Translations under genes and position numbers: made by a program
Notes under the pieces: generated by a model
The model's input: the letters and a program-made list of their open reading frames with translations, nothing else
What the model was told of the DNA's origin: nothing
Database searches by the model: none
Source: Collybiopsis luxurians FD-317 M1
Taxonomy: Eukaryota; Basidiomycota; Agaricomycetes; Agaricales; Omphalotaceae
NCBI GenBank assembly: GCA_000827265.1
Contig: KN834754.1
Location: forward strand, 388,831-452,830
Reading direction: 5' to 3'
Length of the DNA stretch: 64,000 bases
Shown: one piece after another, positions 22,353 to 34,333 of the stretch
Numbering within the stretch: the first letter of the stretch is position 1
How the letters are laid out: the number at the start of each line of letters is the position of its first letter

Positions 22353-25300
22353 ATGAATTTCATGAGTTTACCTCCGTTTCAGTCTCCCGACAACCCTACC
22401 AATACAACTCAGCCAGAAGAAGACTGTGAAAAGAGAGCTTTGGAAGACGTTAATGTCAAGTTTTCCGATGAGCAGTCATTACCAGAATGCTATGTTCACA
22501 ACTACCTTTCCGCCTCAATCGAGGCTAGTAACGACCTTCCCAGTCAGACACCTCCAGTTAAAGCAGAGACCGATGTCTATTCGCTCGACATCAATAGGCC
22601 AATGTTGCAACCACTTCCTGCTATGCCTCAGATTTGGGCACAAGTATGCTACCTGATCTCTCTCTCTCTCTCTTCTCAGCTCTGAACTCTTCTCAGTCCC
22701 GGCAAGAAATCTGCGAAGGTTTTGACTGGTTCCGCAGCTACCAAAGTGGTGTTTACTATGCAAATAACCTTGTCAAAGGCTATTTATTGAGTGGTTTCCC
22801 AGCAAAGTGCGAGCCCAAACTATCCCGATGATTTTGATCTAATCCTTGTATTGCTTAGACGAGATGGATTTTTCAAAAACGGGAAGCTCATAATATCCCA
22901 TGGGTAAGGTCTTCCGGCATGTAAACACTGGGTTCATGAATTCATACGATCAGAGGTGGCAAGGCCGAAAGCTTGCAACAACTTGAGGGCCAAATTAAAA
23001 TGAAAGCTGCTGACGATCAAAGGGCCGAGGATAAATCTGTGCGGGCATTACTGTTCAATTACGTGCAACAGATTCCTCTTGCGCTATTGATAGATGATAG
23101 ATATGCTCTCTTTCCTTTCGACCTTGGAGGGAAGAACATTGCATATGCTGTTCTCGGATTTTATCAGATCACCAGTGCGGTATGTTTTCATCCTTTTATC
23201 AAACTCACGTCATTTTTTCATATTGTTACAGTGGGGTACGTAGAACGAACTAAAGCGATTTTACAACGGGTTATCCATACACATGGCATTATAGCTGAAC
23301 GCGAAATCACCAAATCTGGGCGGGCCCATGTACGTTTTAAATTTGCCTTCCAGTGGCACGAAGATCAGGTACGTTGTATCCCTTCATGGATAAGTTTGGC
23401 CCTGGTTGCATTATGAAATGAAAGGGTAAACCGTGGTGGCATGCAACTGAGGATCAGACAATGGATCATTTCCCAATTCCGATAAATCCTGTTCCCGCAC
23501 CATTGCTTCAAGATACCATCCCTGACGGCACTCTGGCTGCAAATGACACTCGAACTACAGAGATGGATTACGAAGACATGAATATTTCTTCGGATGATAA
23601 GGAAATAACTACTGATGTTTGGGCTCCTCCCACTGTCAGCAACCCAAGTCAAGCTTCCAAGCGTGCAAGGCGAAGAGTCCCGGGTACGCCGTCTTTTAAG
23701 TCTAAAGTTTGGCGTTTCTTATAAGCCCAATCAGTTCTGAAATCAAGATACTTGCTATCAGAGAGAAGGTATTCATATTGCGCTCAGTACCAAAGCAAGA
23801 CTCTCAAATGCATTTCATAGACCAGGGTTCGGTGACAGAGCCCAGATTTGTATGCTTTGCGAAAAGCCTAGCCCACTTGTTTTTACAGAAGGCTGGGGTT
23901 GTCTTGAGGCCACTTGCCCCCACTTTTGGACTCTGCCCGATAAGGGCTTTAGTTCCTTCTCGGAAAATCTGGAGTTCGATGAGGAATTCTTGCAGCTGCG
24001 CCCTTTACCTCCACTAGATGCAGGGTTTAGGAACATACTTCCGTCGCCGCCTATTACACATCCTTCGAACAAGATCACTACCACACAACCTTTTACGAGA
24101 GGAATGCATTGCACTAAATGTGGTAGACTGTCTTGTCGGTAAGACTTCGTGCGCCAAACTTGAAAATAGGAAGAATGACTGCGAATCATAGATTCAGATG
24201 GCAGCACTGGGAGTGTTCTAATTGTCTAGTCAGTCTTCGCCTGCCATTTCGGATTTTCTTCCACTTCTGACGCCCGGAAGAGTATAATACCAGTCGCTGG
24301 TTCCATTCGCCGGGCTGACGAGTTGAAAACTATCTCCACGGGAGTTGCATTTGAAAGGAACTTTTTGCGCAAGGGCACAGGTAAAGTTCGAACCGACATG
24401 GAATACAGTAACCAGGTCAGATATCTTTCCCAGGTATCATTCAAAAACCCCAGAAACCTCTCGGAAATGAAGGGGTTGAAGGGCATGTTCAAACATACGA
24501 GTTGCCGGAAGGAAAGTAAGTCTGAATTTTCGCGATCCTTCAAGGTCACTCATTAAATTTTTTGATATACAGAGGTCGAATTCACCACATTCTATACAGT
24601 TCCCGGGGTATAGTACCGAACACAATGGACGATTTATTCGAAGAATATCAACGTCAAGCTTCCGACGGGAGTCTGCCCTTCAGGAGATGGCCTCTTCGAA
24701 GTGTAAGCGCTGCTTTGCCTGGAATCTTCCCTATTTTAAATCATTTAGCATAAACGTACGACTCAATATCAAATGGCTGAAAGAGATTCTAAGTTTTTGG
24801 CACAGTTCGGGGTTCATTGTTAACAAACTACTTTTCGCAAAACAGTAAGTCTTTCGCCTCATTCCACTGACTAGTATTTCTGACCAGATTGACAGCCGGA
24901 GAGCCTTATCATGTTGAGTCTGTTCTGTGTGCCTTGACTGAGCTTCAGCTAAGTTTTTTCCTTACCTGATAGTACGTTGGAGGAGCGGCCAACACGCTTC
25001 CATGGGATAGAGCTCCTTCGGCGGTGGTAAAGGCTAAAGCGTTTATCGAAAAACGCACCGAGCTGGCCTTACAGAAATGCATTCAGTTCAACGAGGTTCT
25101 CAGGTAAAATTTGGAGCTAATATATATCTTTTATATCAAAATTTACTAAATGATCTCTGTCAAGTGCTGCTTATATGGACAAACAGAAGATGTCGGTACG
25201 GGAATGATGAATCGGGCTTAAAAGTGCTCAAATTCACATTTCTTTTCCAGTTCCATACAGATGATGAAAAAGGCTTAGGAGAGGTAGTTGCCGGTCTATC

Positions 25301-25619
25301 GTTAGGGTCGCCTGCTCTCATGCACTTCCGTCGACGAGACGTGAAGCACGGGCCGGAGCGGAGAACTTGCTTGAGTGTCGTCCTTCGGCATGTAAGGACG
25401 CAAGCCGCCAATGGCCGTTGCTTTTGCTTACTGTTAACTACTTAGGGTGATGTTCTGGTTATGGATGGTGCGGGCGTTCAGCAGTACTACGAGTATGGTT
25501 TTTTCTTTTTTTTTCGATTCTCTAATTCTAACATTGAAACGCATGCCAGGCACATGGTCGAACCTACTAGCTTCCGGATCGCAGCCACCGCTCGATGGAT
25601 CAACCCAAACCGAACATAA
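22353..25619 (+). CDS. large AlkB-like 2OG-Fe(II) dioxygenase with cysteine clusters
   Basis: Likely non-heme iron, 2-oxoglutarate-dependent oxygenase, placed by its C-terminal ~200 residues: FHTDDEKGLGEVVAGLSLGS supplies the HxD iron ligands, YYEHMVEP the distal histidine, and SFRIAATARWI the 2OG-binding arginines. The layout HxD...H...RxxxxxR is that of AlkB nucleic-acid demethylases. Unusually, about 700 residues precede it. An N-terminal domain has ICEGFDWFRSYQSGVYYANN, RDGFFKNGKLIISHGGGKAE and a hydrophobic LLFNYVQQIPLALLID. After a Ser-rich linker come two probable zinc modules: CMLCEKPSPLVFTEGWGCLE with ATCPHFWTLP, and HCTKCGRLSCR with RWQHWECSNC. PYHYVGGAANTLPWDRAP lies between them and the core. 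The substrate is unknown; DNA, RNA or chromatin protein are all possible. More than ten introns. Start: first ATG of exon 1. Confidence 0.75.
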
Positions 25620-25782
25620 CTCGGTCTACCTTGCTCTATTTCGCTATCGTTGCTTTCGTTACGTGTCTGTATTTTTTTTTTCCTGAAAAGATTGTAAATT
25701 TAAGGCATCCATTTAGCCTTGGCTCTACTGCATTGTTTTGCTCGTCAATTAAGTGGTATGTATAGGATGGTATGTTAGTATA

Positions 25783-28652
25783 TTATGTGAAAGATTCAGG
25801 TCCTCTTCGACGCTCAGGGCTCGGCTGCGGAGTTCGAAGCCCTCTGCCTCCTCGGTTGCTCTGCGCGAAAACCCGTTCGAAAGCTGGAACAGACTCGGGC
25901 TAAAGATAATCAGTCCCTGCATGTGCACACAGCAATTGAGGTTACCTACCGAAATGGTACCGTTATTTGCTAGCTTTGAGTAGAATGCAAAAAGATCGGT
26001 GATCTGGTTTTCTATCGCTTGCCTCTCCCGGTGCAGACGCCCGACCTCCTTCGTCATACCCTGAACCTCGCGTTTTAGTTCCTTCTTGAACTCTTCCACA
26101 TGAGCTATTATTGGAAAGGCGGAATGTCTTGAACACGGGAGAATTTCATGAGTGATTTCCGCTTACCCTGCACGTTGATCGCAGTAGCCTCTTTCATTGC
26201 GTCGACAAATCGAAGCCTTTCTCCTTTGATCTCATTGGATAATTCTTCGAGAGCTGGCAGTCAGATCAGAAACCAAAATCTTTAGGTAGGTACTTACCAT
26301 TCGTCAACATTCGCATAAGACTCTCATGGTCTTGACGATGTCGTTCTATGAGTTCTGCGATACCTTGAGCAGCTGGCAGTGAGAAATGTCAGTAAAAAGC
26401 AGGACGATGTCATTCACGAGGATTTCGTACATATCGGCTGTCCCGAAGTTCCACTTTGAACATTGAGGTGTGTTACAAGATTATTAACAGCAGCGTGCAA
26501 TGCTGCAGCATTCTGGTTCTGAATTTGTCCCTCTTGAACTAGGCGTTGCACATCCTGAAGTAGACCTGGTGATTGAGCACTATCCGGGTAGGAGACGGTT
26601 CCTAGTAACTGGAGCACTTGGTGCAGAGAGTTAGATAATGTGTGTATTTGAGAGGTTCCACCATTAACAAAAGTCTCCAGCCACTGTGCTGAAGAATTGA
26701 GTCGAGATAATGGGAGCGTATCTAGAGAATTTACATACAGTGTTCAGTTCGTTCAGATATCGCACACTATCCGTTTGCAATAGATCGCGCTGGTTATTCT
26801 TCTCGTCCTGCTCACGTATTAGAGCAAGTATATCCGTGAGCTAGAAAATTCTATCTGGCGTTAGAGACATAAAATTTTCCACTAGAATATAATTTAGCAC
26901 CTGAGCTGGAGTTTCGGAACTAGACGCGCATGGACTGGGGAGTTGATCCGGTTTCGGTTCAAGAGGAAGACGAATGGAAGCTTCCTCTAATCGCTTGATT
27001 GTAAGGATAACATCGTGCGTTAACAGTGTTCGCAATAAATCAAGAGTCTTTTGAATACTAGCCATATCTTGACCGGAGGAAGAAGACTGATTCGCAGCAT
27101 CTCTCATACTCGAGTCGATACAGTTCCGAAGCGAATCGAGCTTTTCATCAATTGTTAGTACAACTTGACGGGTGTCATGAACTTCCCTGTCTACTTTGGA
27201 AATGGAACCATGAACCTCGTTTAAAGCCACCATCTGCTTCGAATTCTGCACCACCTGGGTTGCAATTAGGTCCGCTGTGTCGTGGTAAGGTTGCGAATTC
27301 ATCGCAAGATCCAGCTCCAAACCTGACGGGCGGTACGAGGTCTCCGCCTGGGCCTCTACATGCAAAGTGGTTTCACGAAGAGCACAGAGCTCCGCTTCAC
27401 TTTGAGGGTCTTCTGCTATTGGCGATACCGTTAGTTGAGACCAAATAGGCATGGCAGCAACAGCAGCTTTACAAGTATCGACAGTTTGATCAGAATAGCT
27501 GTAGGAGTCGATTATTGAAGTATTCTCCTCTGCGTCCTGCATGGTCCACGTTGGATCCCTAGACTTGCGGGACTGATCTTTAATGGTACTCAAGGGGGGG
27601 TGAGGGGACGGAAGAGGCTTGCTTCTTCCAGGTGGATGCGGAGATGAGGTAATGGAGACCTCAGAATGGTCTCTTTCCATTTGAGCGAGTCGTTGCTTGA
27701 CCATCGATCGCTTGCTCAGATGGGCAATAGAAGCACTGCGAAGAGACTGACTGGGAGAAGAATTCGCGGGAACTGCGACGATTGTGGATACGAGCTGCTT
27801 AGGCTGTACGACAGGGTATTCACTCCGCGGATCAAGCTCGAAGCAGAGATTGTGGTTGTCTGGAGGAGGAAGCGCCGGCAAGCTTCTTTCTTCAATGAGA
27901 CGAGGGGAAGGTTTTGAGTGACTTGTCGTATCTCCCACTTTGCAAGCATTCTTTGATTCCTGCATCAACAGAATGGAATCCCTATATATCCAATACATTT
28001 TGAGATTATATACTGATACCAATAGAAGTACTTACCAAACCGAGCTAACCCAGCTTGCTCTATCCTTTATAGAAGAGGCAGCAAACCTTTCTATCGCTCC
28101 ACCAAATTCAAGTTCAAAAACTCGGTGCTCTTCCCCGTGCCTTGTAAAGGGTAAACACGCCAGTTCTTCCTGTGGAATCTCGTACATTGACAAAGAACGG
28201 ACGTCGGAACAGTGCTGCAGCTGAATGGACAGAGAGTTGAAGTCGTTTTGAGGAGTAGAATAGCTAATTCGAATAGTACCGCATTCAAGCGCTGCTGTAC
28301 ATGATTTCCAAGCAAGGAGATCGGACTGTTCATCGACCGATAACCATAAGAGCGGCCCAGACAGGCGAGATCCTGAGGGTGTAGAATGTAGCGTAGGAAT
28401 ATCATATATCTGCCGGAAAGACCCCTTTTTAAATAGACCGAGTACCTTGGAAAGAGATTGTCGGATAGGCGAGTCTTTTTTGTGGTGTACAGAGGGAGGT
28501 TTCTTGAGAGAGCACGAAGGAGGTGTAGATAGATTAGTAGACTGTGTATTCAAGGCTTTGCCTTCATAGAGTTGAATTAGCTGTTTTGCACTGGAACCAT
28601 GGCGCTGAAGACCACCGAGGGAGCCCCGGGACTCGCTTGGGCGAGGTCGCAT
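25783..28652 (-). CDS. conserved basidiomycete coiled-coil protein with possible PH-like N-terminus
   Basis: I do not recognise a named family. The first in-frame ATG is 28652 (MRPRPSESRGSLGGLQRHGS). Residues ~60-200 look like a PH-type beta fold (SGPLLWLSVDEQSDLLAWKS, CGTIRISYS, HRVFELEFGGAIERFAASSI, ending KDRASWVSSVW). A long Ser/Pro-rich middle leads to predicted coiled coils from about residue 430 (KVDREVHDTRQVVLTIDEKL). A conserved-looking block follows (TDILALIREQDEKNNQRDLL then DSVRYLNELNTWLETFVNGG), then further heptads (AELIERHRQDHESLMRML; VEEFKKELKREVQGMTKEVG). The 3' end is best read through a 50-nt intron to PESVPAFERVFAQSNRGGRG and a basic Pro-rich tail stopping at 25783. Probably a cytoplasmic scaffold. 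Confidence 0.65.
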
Positions 28653-28885
28653 CAGAGATTGGCGGTAGTAAGAGCCAAAAAGGAAAGAGGTCAAAGCTGT
28701 ACTTTTCAAGTTCCAGTCACATGCAATAATACTGAGCGTGATTCAAGTTACAAGACCGAAATATTTCCTTATCCTGCTCAGCAGATCCTACTCTTCCACC
28801 TGCAACTGACAACCTCATACAACTCGCTTTGTGCAGGTACGCCGAAGAATATCCAAGGGCCGCATAGGACCGTATGCTCAGCGCC

Positions 28886-28893
28886 TTTTTAAA
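28886..28893 (+). promoter_or_regulatory. TATA-like element (TTTTTAAA) upstream of the alpha-galactosidase gene
   Basis: TTTTTAAA lies about 45 bp upstream of the start at 28936 in a 283-bp divergent promoter, a good position for a TATA box in a regulated secreted-enzyme gene. Confidence 0.35.
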
Positions 28894-28935
28894 CCAGCAC
28901 GCCTCAAACAATGCACTGTAAGATCCGTACAACGA

Positions 28936-31151
28936 ATGTTCTCGCTCAGAAGCTTGTTCACCTTTGCTGGAGTCCCTGCACTTCAGATTAGCTTAACACT
29001 GGCACAAACGACTGCTCCAAACTATGGACAGTGTGGTGGTGTTGGTTGGACAGGTCCTACTACCTGCGAACCGGGGTGGGTTGTGTCCAGCCTCGTTTTA
29101 GCATTCCTAGTGCTGATATCTAGCAGTTGGGCATGTGTTGTGTCCAATTCGTTCTATTCGCAGTGTATTGAAGGCTCTGCCCCATCTGGTTCAGCTACTT
29201 CGACTGGGACCGCCGCTACCCCTTCGTTGACTGGAATTGCGGCTACAGCCCCGACCACCCCCCCTTCCAAACTGACCGGGATGCTTCCTGCCCTGGGGTA
29301 TGTCAGGCGACTTAACACACTGCTCTATCAAATCTATTAACTTCTGTCAATAGATGGAACGACTGGAATGCATATGGCTGCAGTTAGTAATAGTATACCT
29401 CGGAAAAACCTTCTCGAATCATTGTTCCTCCTATTCATCAGGCATCAGTGAAGCCAAGGTTCTTGCCGCCGCGAATTCCTTCATATCACTGGGTCTGAAA
29501 GATGCGGGTTACGAATATGTGAATATAGATGTACGTATTATCCAGCTGATGTTACTCATAATTCCGTTGAAACTATATATGTAGGACTGCTGGGCACTAA
29601 CGCAACGAGACCCAACAACTCATCAAATCGTACCGGATCCTTCCAAGTTCCCTAATGGAATCAGTGGTGTAGCGACTCAGGTAAGCTGGTTGTTCGGACC
29701 TTGGCCAGCATAATAATCTTCCTATCCTACCAAGGTTCATGCTCTCGGCCTCAAGCTTGGGATATACAGTGATGCCGGAACGGCTACCTGCGCTGGGTAT
29801 CCTGGATCTTTAGGCAATGAAGCTCTTGACGCCGCTACATTTGCTTCTTGGGGAGTGGATTACTTGAAATACGGTCTGTCCCTGGATGTCGGTTCTCTCC
29901 GTGTGTCTGATGCGGACATTTAGATAATTGCAATGTTCCCGGGAACTGGTCCGATAGTGGGGTACGTATTGTTCAGCCTTGCCACTCAGTATGACCTCCA
30001 ATCTCTCCGTTCGTGCAGAATCCTCAAGGTGGTGACTGGTAGTACGTATGATTTCATTATACAAAACACCCTAACGCTTATTATCGGCTGTCATTGAGCA
30101 ACTCGAACTCTGCCATTCGTTATCGCCAAATGGGGTAAGTCTTTTCTGGATTTCCTGAGACATCTGGCCAATGTGCAACAGCGCCGCTCTTGCCCAACAA
30201 TCCCGACCCTTCCAATACGAACTGTGCATTTGGGGGGACGCCAATGTGTGGGAATGGGGCGCTCGAGTTGTAAGTTATTCTACCTTCTATCCGCTTTCTT
30301 ACTCAAAGAATTTATCATATACAGGGTCATTCCTGGCGAATGTCAGGCGACGCTGGGTCTTTAGTTTTCAATCTCTGTAATACAATTTAGTTCTGAACCT
30401 GATCTCTCTAGCCCAACCTGGTCGTATATAACCGAGATAATAGGTATCAACGTTCAACATTTGTCTTCCATCGACTTTTTCTCTCACAATGATATGGATA
30501 TGATGGAAATTGGGTTCGTTTTTGTTTCGATTCAAACTAGAGACTCTACCGAGATTGTTCTTCGCGTCGATCTAGGAACGGGGCTCTGACAATTCAAGAG
30601 CAGAGAACTCATTTCGCCGCCTGGGTATTCTTGAAGAGTCCAATCTTACTGTAAGAACTTTTTTGATATGTGGTTCACTGATATAGATATAAACTGTCTT
30701 ACAACTTTAGGGGCACTGATGTAAGTATTCCTGCCTTTAGACCCATTATGATCTCTCATTCTCGCTGCATTTGTAGTTGAGCAAACTCAACAGCACTCAA
30801 GTATCCATTATCACCAATGCGGAACTCTTAGCTTTCCACCAAGACGCGACAATAGGCAAATCCGCTGCACCGTTCAATGCTACCACCACCATGCCGAAGA
30901 CGTCCATTCCCGAGTACTATGCAGGCTTGTCGTCAAAGGGCGTGCATGTATTCATTATCAACACTTCCTCTGCGACCGCAACGAAGTCGTTCGCTTTCGC
31001 GAATGTTCCAGGCCTTTCTAGTTCTGGTCCCTTTGTGGTACATGATATGTGGACTGGAGCAGATCTGGCTGGAAATCATACGTTGAGTTCGACATTCTCT
31101 GTGAGTGTGGCCGCCCATGATACGGTTGCATATCGAATTATGAGCGCTTAA
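28936..31151 (+). CDS. secreted alpha-galactosidase, GH27 with N-terminal CBM1
   Basis: Releases terminal alpha-galactose from galactomannans and related plant polymers. I chose ATG 28936 because [20 protein letters not shown] is a secretion signal, probably cleaved after LAQ. A fungal cellulose-binding module follows: [19 protein letters not shown] and [12 protein letters not shown] carry its four cysteines and aromatic face. A Ser/Thr/Ala-rich linker leads to the GH27 barrel: [50 protein letters not shown], the nucleophile Asp in GVDYLKYDNCN, and the acid/base Asp in [10 protein letters not shown]. The C-terminal beta domain ends [13 protein letters not shown]. At least ten introns, several very close together. 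It points to plant-cell-wall use. Confidence 0.9.
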
Positions 31152-31350
31152 CGTGATCTATACGGTATTGAAACTTGCATGTAACTGTACAAATTGAAGC
31201 GCTGAATTCCATATATTGCTCTGAACAGACAACCTGTTAATAAAGAACCATCCCCACAATACATCGTACAATAACCATGAGATCTAATACAACATCTGTA
31301 AGTACAGCGTCTAGGTTTTAGCAACTGGCACCTGGAAGAAAGATAGTCTA

Positions 31351-32357
31351 TCACAAATTCTCTGTAGTTTTAGGAACGTCCGTTCGACCCGCTGAATTGT
31401 GATCCGTAGGTGCAGATGATTCGCCCTCGTCACTGTCTTCACCAATTCCGAATAACTCTTCACGCTCATCCCAGACATCCGTTAAGCGGATGGACTTGGA
31501 CCCCTTGCTCTGTTGCTGTGAATGGTGACCAGTGTGTGTTGGAAGGAGGGAGCCTGCGGTCTCATCATCTTCGTCCTCTGATAGGGCCTCCATGTCCAAA
31601 GGTTGATACAAACGAGCAATCTAGAATACCATGAACAGAGCGAAGGAAGAAGAAACAACTCAAGCACCTCTCTCCTATTGCGGTAGTAGCGTTCCAGATG
31701 GTAGGCCGCATACAAACCAATGGATGAACCGAGAAGATTAGCCTAGCATTTAGGATTAGAACAGGTACAAAGTGAGATGAAGGTACCTACAACGATATCG
31801 CCCGTATCGAATATTTTGTACTGCAAGCAGAGGGTTTGTAAGAATATGTCAAGCTAGATGTGGGGCAACGTACTGGAAGCATAGACTGGACAAATTCGCT
31901 CAGAATTCCTCCACAAAAAAAACATATAAACCCGGTGAGTATCAAACCCGAATGCCGCCAGAACCATATTCGTCGATATTCTCTGCAGCAAAGTCAACAG
32001 CAAAAGCAAACCCGGATAAGCAGAGAATACTGACTCTTCCACGTCGAATATGAAGTAGAAAACTGTAGTCGCGATTAGAAAACATGTGAAATGAAGAACT
32101 TTGTCGTTGAATGGGAGAGAGTGGGAACTATCCGTGAACCCCAGGAAGGCCAATATGAGCATTACGAGTATTGTAAAGCCGATAAACCACTATGAAGTAG
32201 TTCAGTAATAGTCCCTCTGGACGATCGGATTACTCACAGGTCGTAGACGAATAGGCAAATCATAATGGTTCGGTAATCGTATCTTATTCGATTTCATGAC
32301 ACTCCGAGATATTCTATTGATGAGTTTTCGCTTCTCTGACGCTGCAGAAGGAGGCAT
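31351..32357 (-). CDS. VanZ-like multi-spanning membrane protein
   Basis: From ATG 32357, a basic N-tail (KRKLINRISRSVMKSNKIRL) precedes the first membrane helix (WFIGFTILVMLILAFLGF). FNDKVLHFTCFLIATTVFYF is the second, IICFFCGGILSEFVQSMLP the third and VANLLGSSIGLYAAYHLERY the fourth. The motifs NDKxLHF, GGILSEFVQ and FDTGDIVANLLGS are those of VanZ-like domains. The cytosolic tail is acidic (LSEDEDDETAG then EELFGIGEDSDEGES). The family is widespread in fungi, but no biochemical role is established to my knowledge. Introns were placed to keep those motifs intact. It converges on the alpha-galactosidase gene. Confidence 0.8.
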
Positions 32358-34333
32358 TGCAGGAGTGGTAAAGATCCAGCGGGTTAGTTGGATATCCCGG
32401 ACGAGATTTTCTTTGTGAACTCCAAGTAACAAGACGGCTGTCAGCAGGAATGGATTGTGACTCAAGTCACGTTTTCCTTCGTCACCAAGTCGCTCGTCAC
32501 ACTCAGTACGACCGTAAATCCAACGTTGACAATGACTTCGAACAGTTCCGAATACTATATCGTATATTTTATGTCCAATCATCTCAGACCTACGTGGTTC
32601 TTTATTGTACCACCAGTGAATGCCTTCGATTTCCAGTCCAGAAGGATTACTCGACCTTGACATGTTAATACGGTCCTTGGTGTCGGTTCCAGATGGAGAA
32701 AGTAAAGGCGCTGAGCTCTGGATGACCATTCCAGCAGCCGCAGGAAACTACCAATTTTTTGTGGAGTTACCAAACTTCCAATCTAATACAAATCTAATAG
32801 CCACAAAGGGTTAGCTGGGTAGGCCAAAGAGCCGTCATCTACTCCTCTTTTAATCGCGTGCAACAGTGGCAATTTCTTACAGACGAACTTTTCAATCCTC
32901 AAAGCAAAGGCAGAGTTGAGGTGAACGGGTGGCAATGAAAGTAAGCTCAAAGTTTCATCTAACGTTCGAGAGTAAATACTCAGCTGAATCACTCCCACTC
33001 AGGAAGTCCCCCATTTTATAAATATTAGTGTATATCTGATATCATTGACGTTTGCACCAATGCAGCCAGCTGCAGTAACAGCGATTACATATTCCGCAGC
33101 TTGCTCCACAACCTCGCATACTTGAAGTCAGGAATTTTCTGGAAAAGGTTTGGTACGCGTCGCTTGCAGCCATCCTGGTCATCAGTGGTAAGCGTTTCTT
33201 TTCCCTGCCTTTCCTTTTGCTCACGTAGAAGTTCAACAACATGCTGGCTGCTATAATTTCATACTTAGTGAGAGGAGCTCATAACTTCATCGCTCCACAT
33301 ATTCTCAGCATCCAGGTGGACGCACCCTGACTACTACTTAAGTTCGGAAGTATTACCCTCCTCGTTGTCAACTGGCACTGACACCCTTTGGTCAGCCGAA
33401 AAACGCTCTGTCCGGTTATTTTGGAAAATATTCTATCTTTATCCCCTTTTCTTTCGTCATCGACATAAGCGGTGGAAAAAGGCAAAACTTCGGCATACAT
33501 CTCTCACGGACAGTCATTGCCCAAGGAGACGCGAGGAGAGACTTTCTTCTATCGCATCATACATCTCGGGAGGTTGCGAATCTTCAACTCCCAGTACCCT
33601 CGTCTCCTGAAATCTGAGCCAAGTCTTTTATTGATCATCGGTTAAATAAAACGTGCGTTTCTGTAACCAACATTGAACCAGACAAATGAGCTGATTCTTG
33701 TTCCCTTATTCGTATCGTATACACATCGTGTGCATTATACGTACGCGTATATACCTCGTGCTGATTACCGCTGTCGGTGAAAAAAAAATATTTGGATAAC
33801 GTCGACCTCGTTTAACGACACTTCCGCACCGACGATACGACGACGGCGAATTTCGTTTCGTTATCACCCGTACATTCGATGTGCCGAAATGCTCTATGAC
33901 TCCACTTGGAACCCTTGCACGGACAAAAAAAATTTTTTTTTTTCTTTTTTTTTTTCGGTCCTTCATTCCCCGTCTCCTTCCCCTGTCCGTTTCATCACTG
34001 CGCCTCGACATCCGGAATCGGCCTGGTTAAACAATTATCAACCCGCTGACCCGCCTCCGCTTTTGCTTTTGTTTTGATTCTACGTCCCTTTCTGGATGGT
34101 GGGTTTATTTACCGCCTTCAACTGGCTATCTCGCGAATCCTTTTTTGCTTGCTCCATCCAATTCGCGTCTTGATCCACTCCATTTTTCTACTAATTCTTT
34201 TCATTAATTTTTGCTCCGGGCTCTCTTTATCTCTTTGAACTTCATCTTTCGGGATTGGTGTCTCTTGGACTATCTTTCTATTTTGCATCACTTATATCTT
34301 ACTGCGACATAATTTCTATCCAACATACTCAAC
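32358..34333. other. 2-kb gene-poor region with long pyrimidine-rich leader
   Basis: The largest interval without a confident gene. The left half has weak reading frames on the minus strand (32579-32998 is open except for one stop) that I cannot assign. A TATA-like ATTTTATAAAT lies near 33012. An ACGCGT lies at 33743-33748. From about 33910 to 34330 the plus strand is rich in C and T, with A and T homopolymer runs near 33930-33956, typical of a long leader and promoter for the downstream transporter gene. Confidence 0.5.
33060..33330 (+). CDS. possible small spliced gene (weak)
   Basis: An ATG at 33060 lies about 45 bp downstream of a TATA-like element. Two ordinary introns (53 nt with donor GTAACA; 41 nt with donor GTAAGC) would give a peptide of about 58 residues, starting MQPAASGIFWKRFG and ending at TGA 33330, with a hydrophobic middle (NNMLAAIISYLV). 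I know no homologue. A different frame through exon 2 reads RNFLEKVWYASLAAILVIS, but no normal intron links it to an ATG. This is a candidate only. Confidence 0.18.

Noticed and set aside
22655..22678. CT microsatellite in the AlkB-like gene
   Set aside because: It lies just before an intron 3' end and works as the polypyrimidine tract; not a notable repeat.
32202..32729. Longer N-terminus for the VanZ-like protein
   Set aside because: The upstream extension lacks an ATG and any membrane or family feature; the ATG at 32357 gives a compact, sensible start.
33706..34011. Arg/Lys-rich minus-strand frame
   Set aside because: It is the reverse of the pyrimidine-rich leader and homopolymer runs, so its composition is an artefact.
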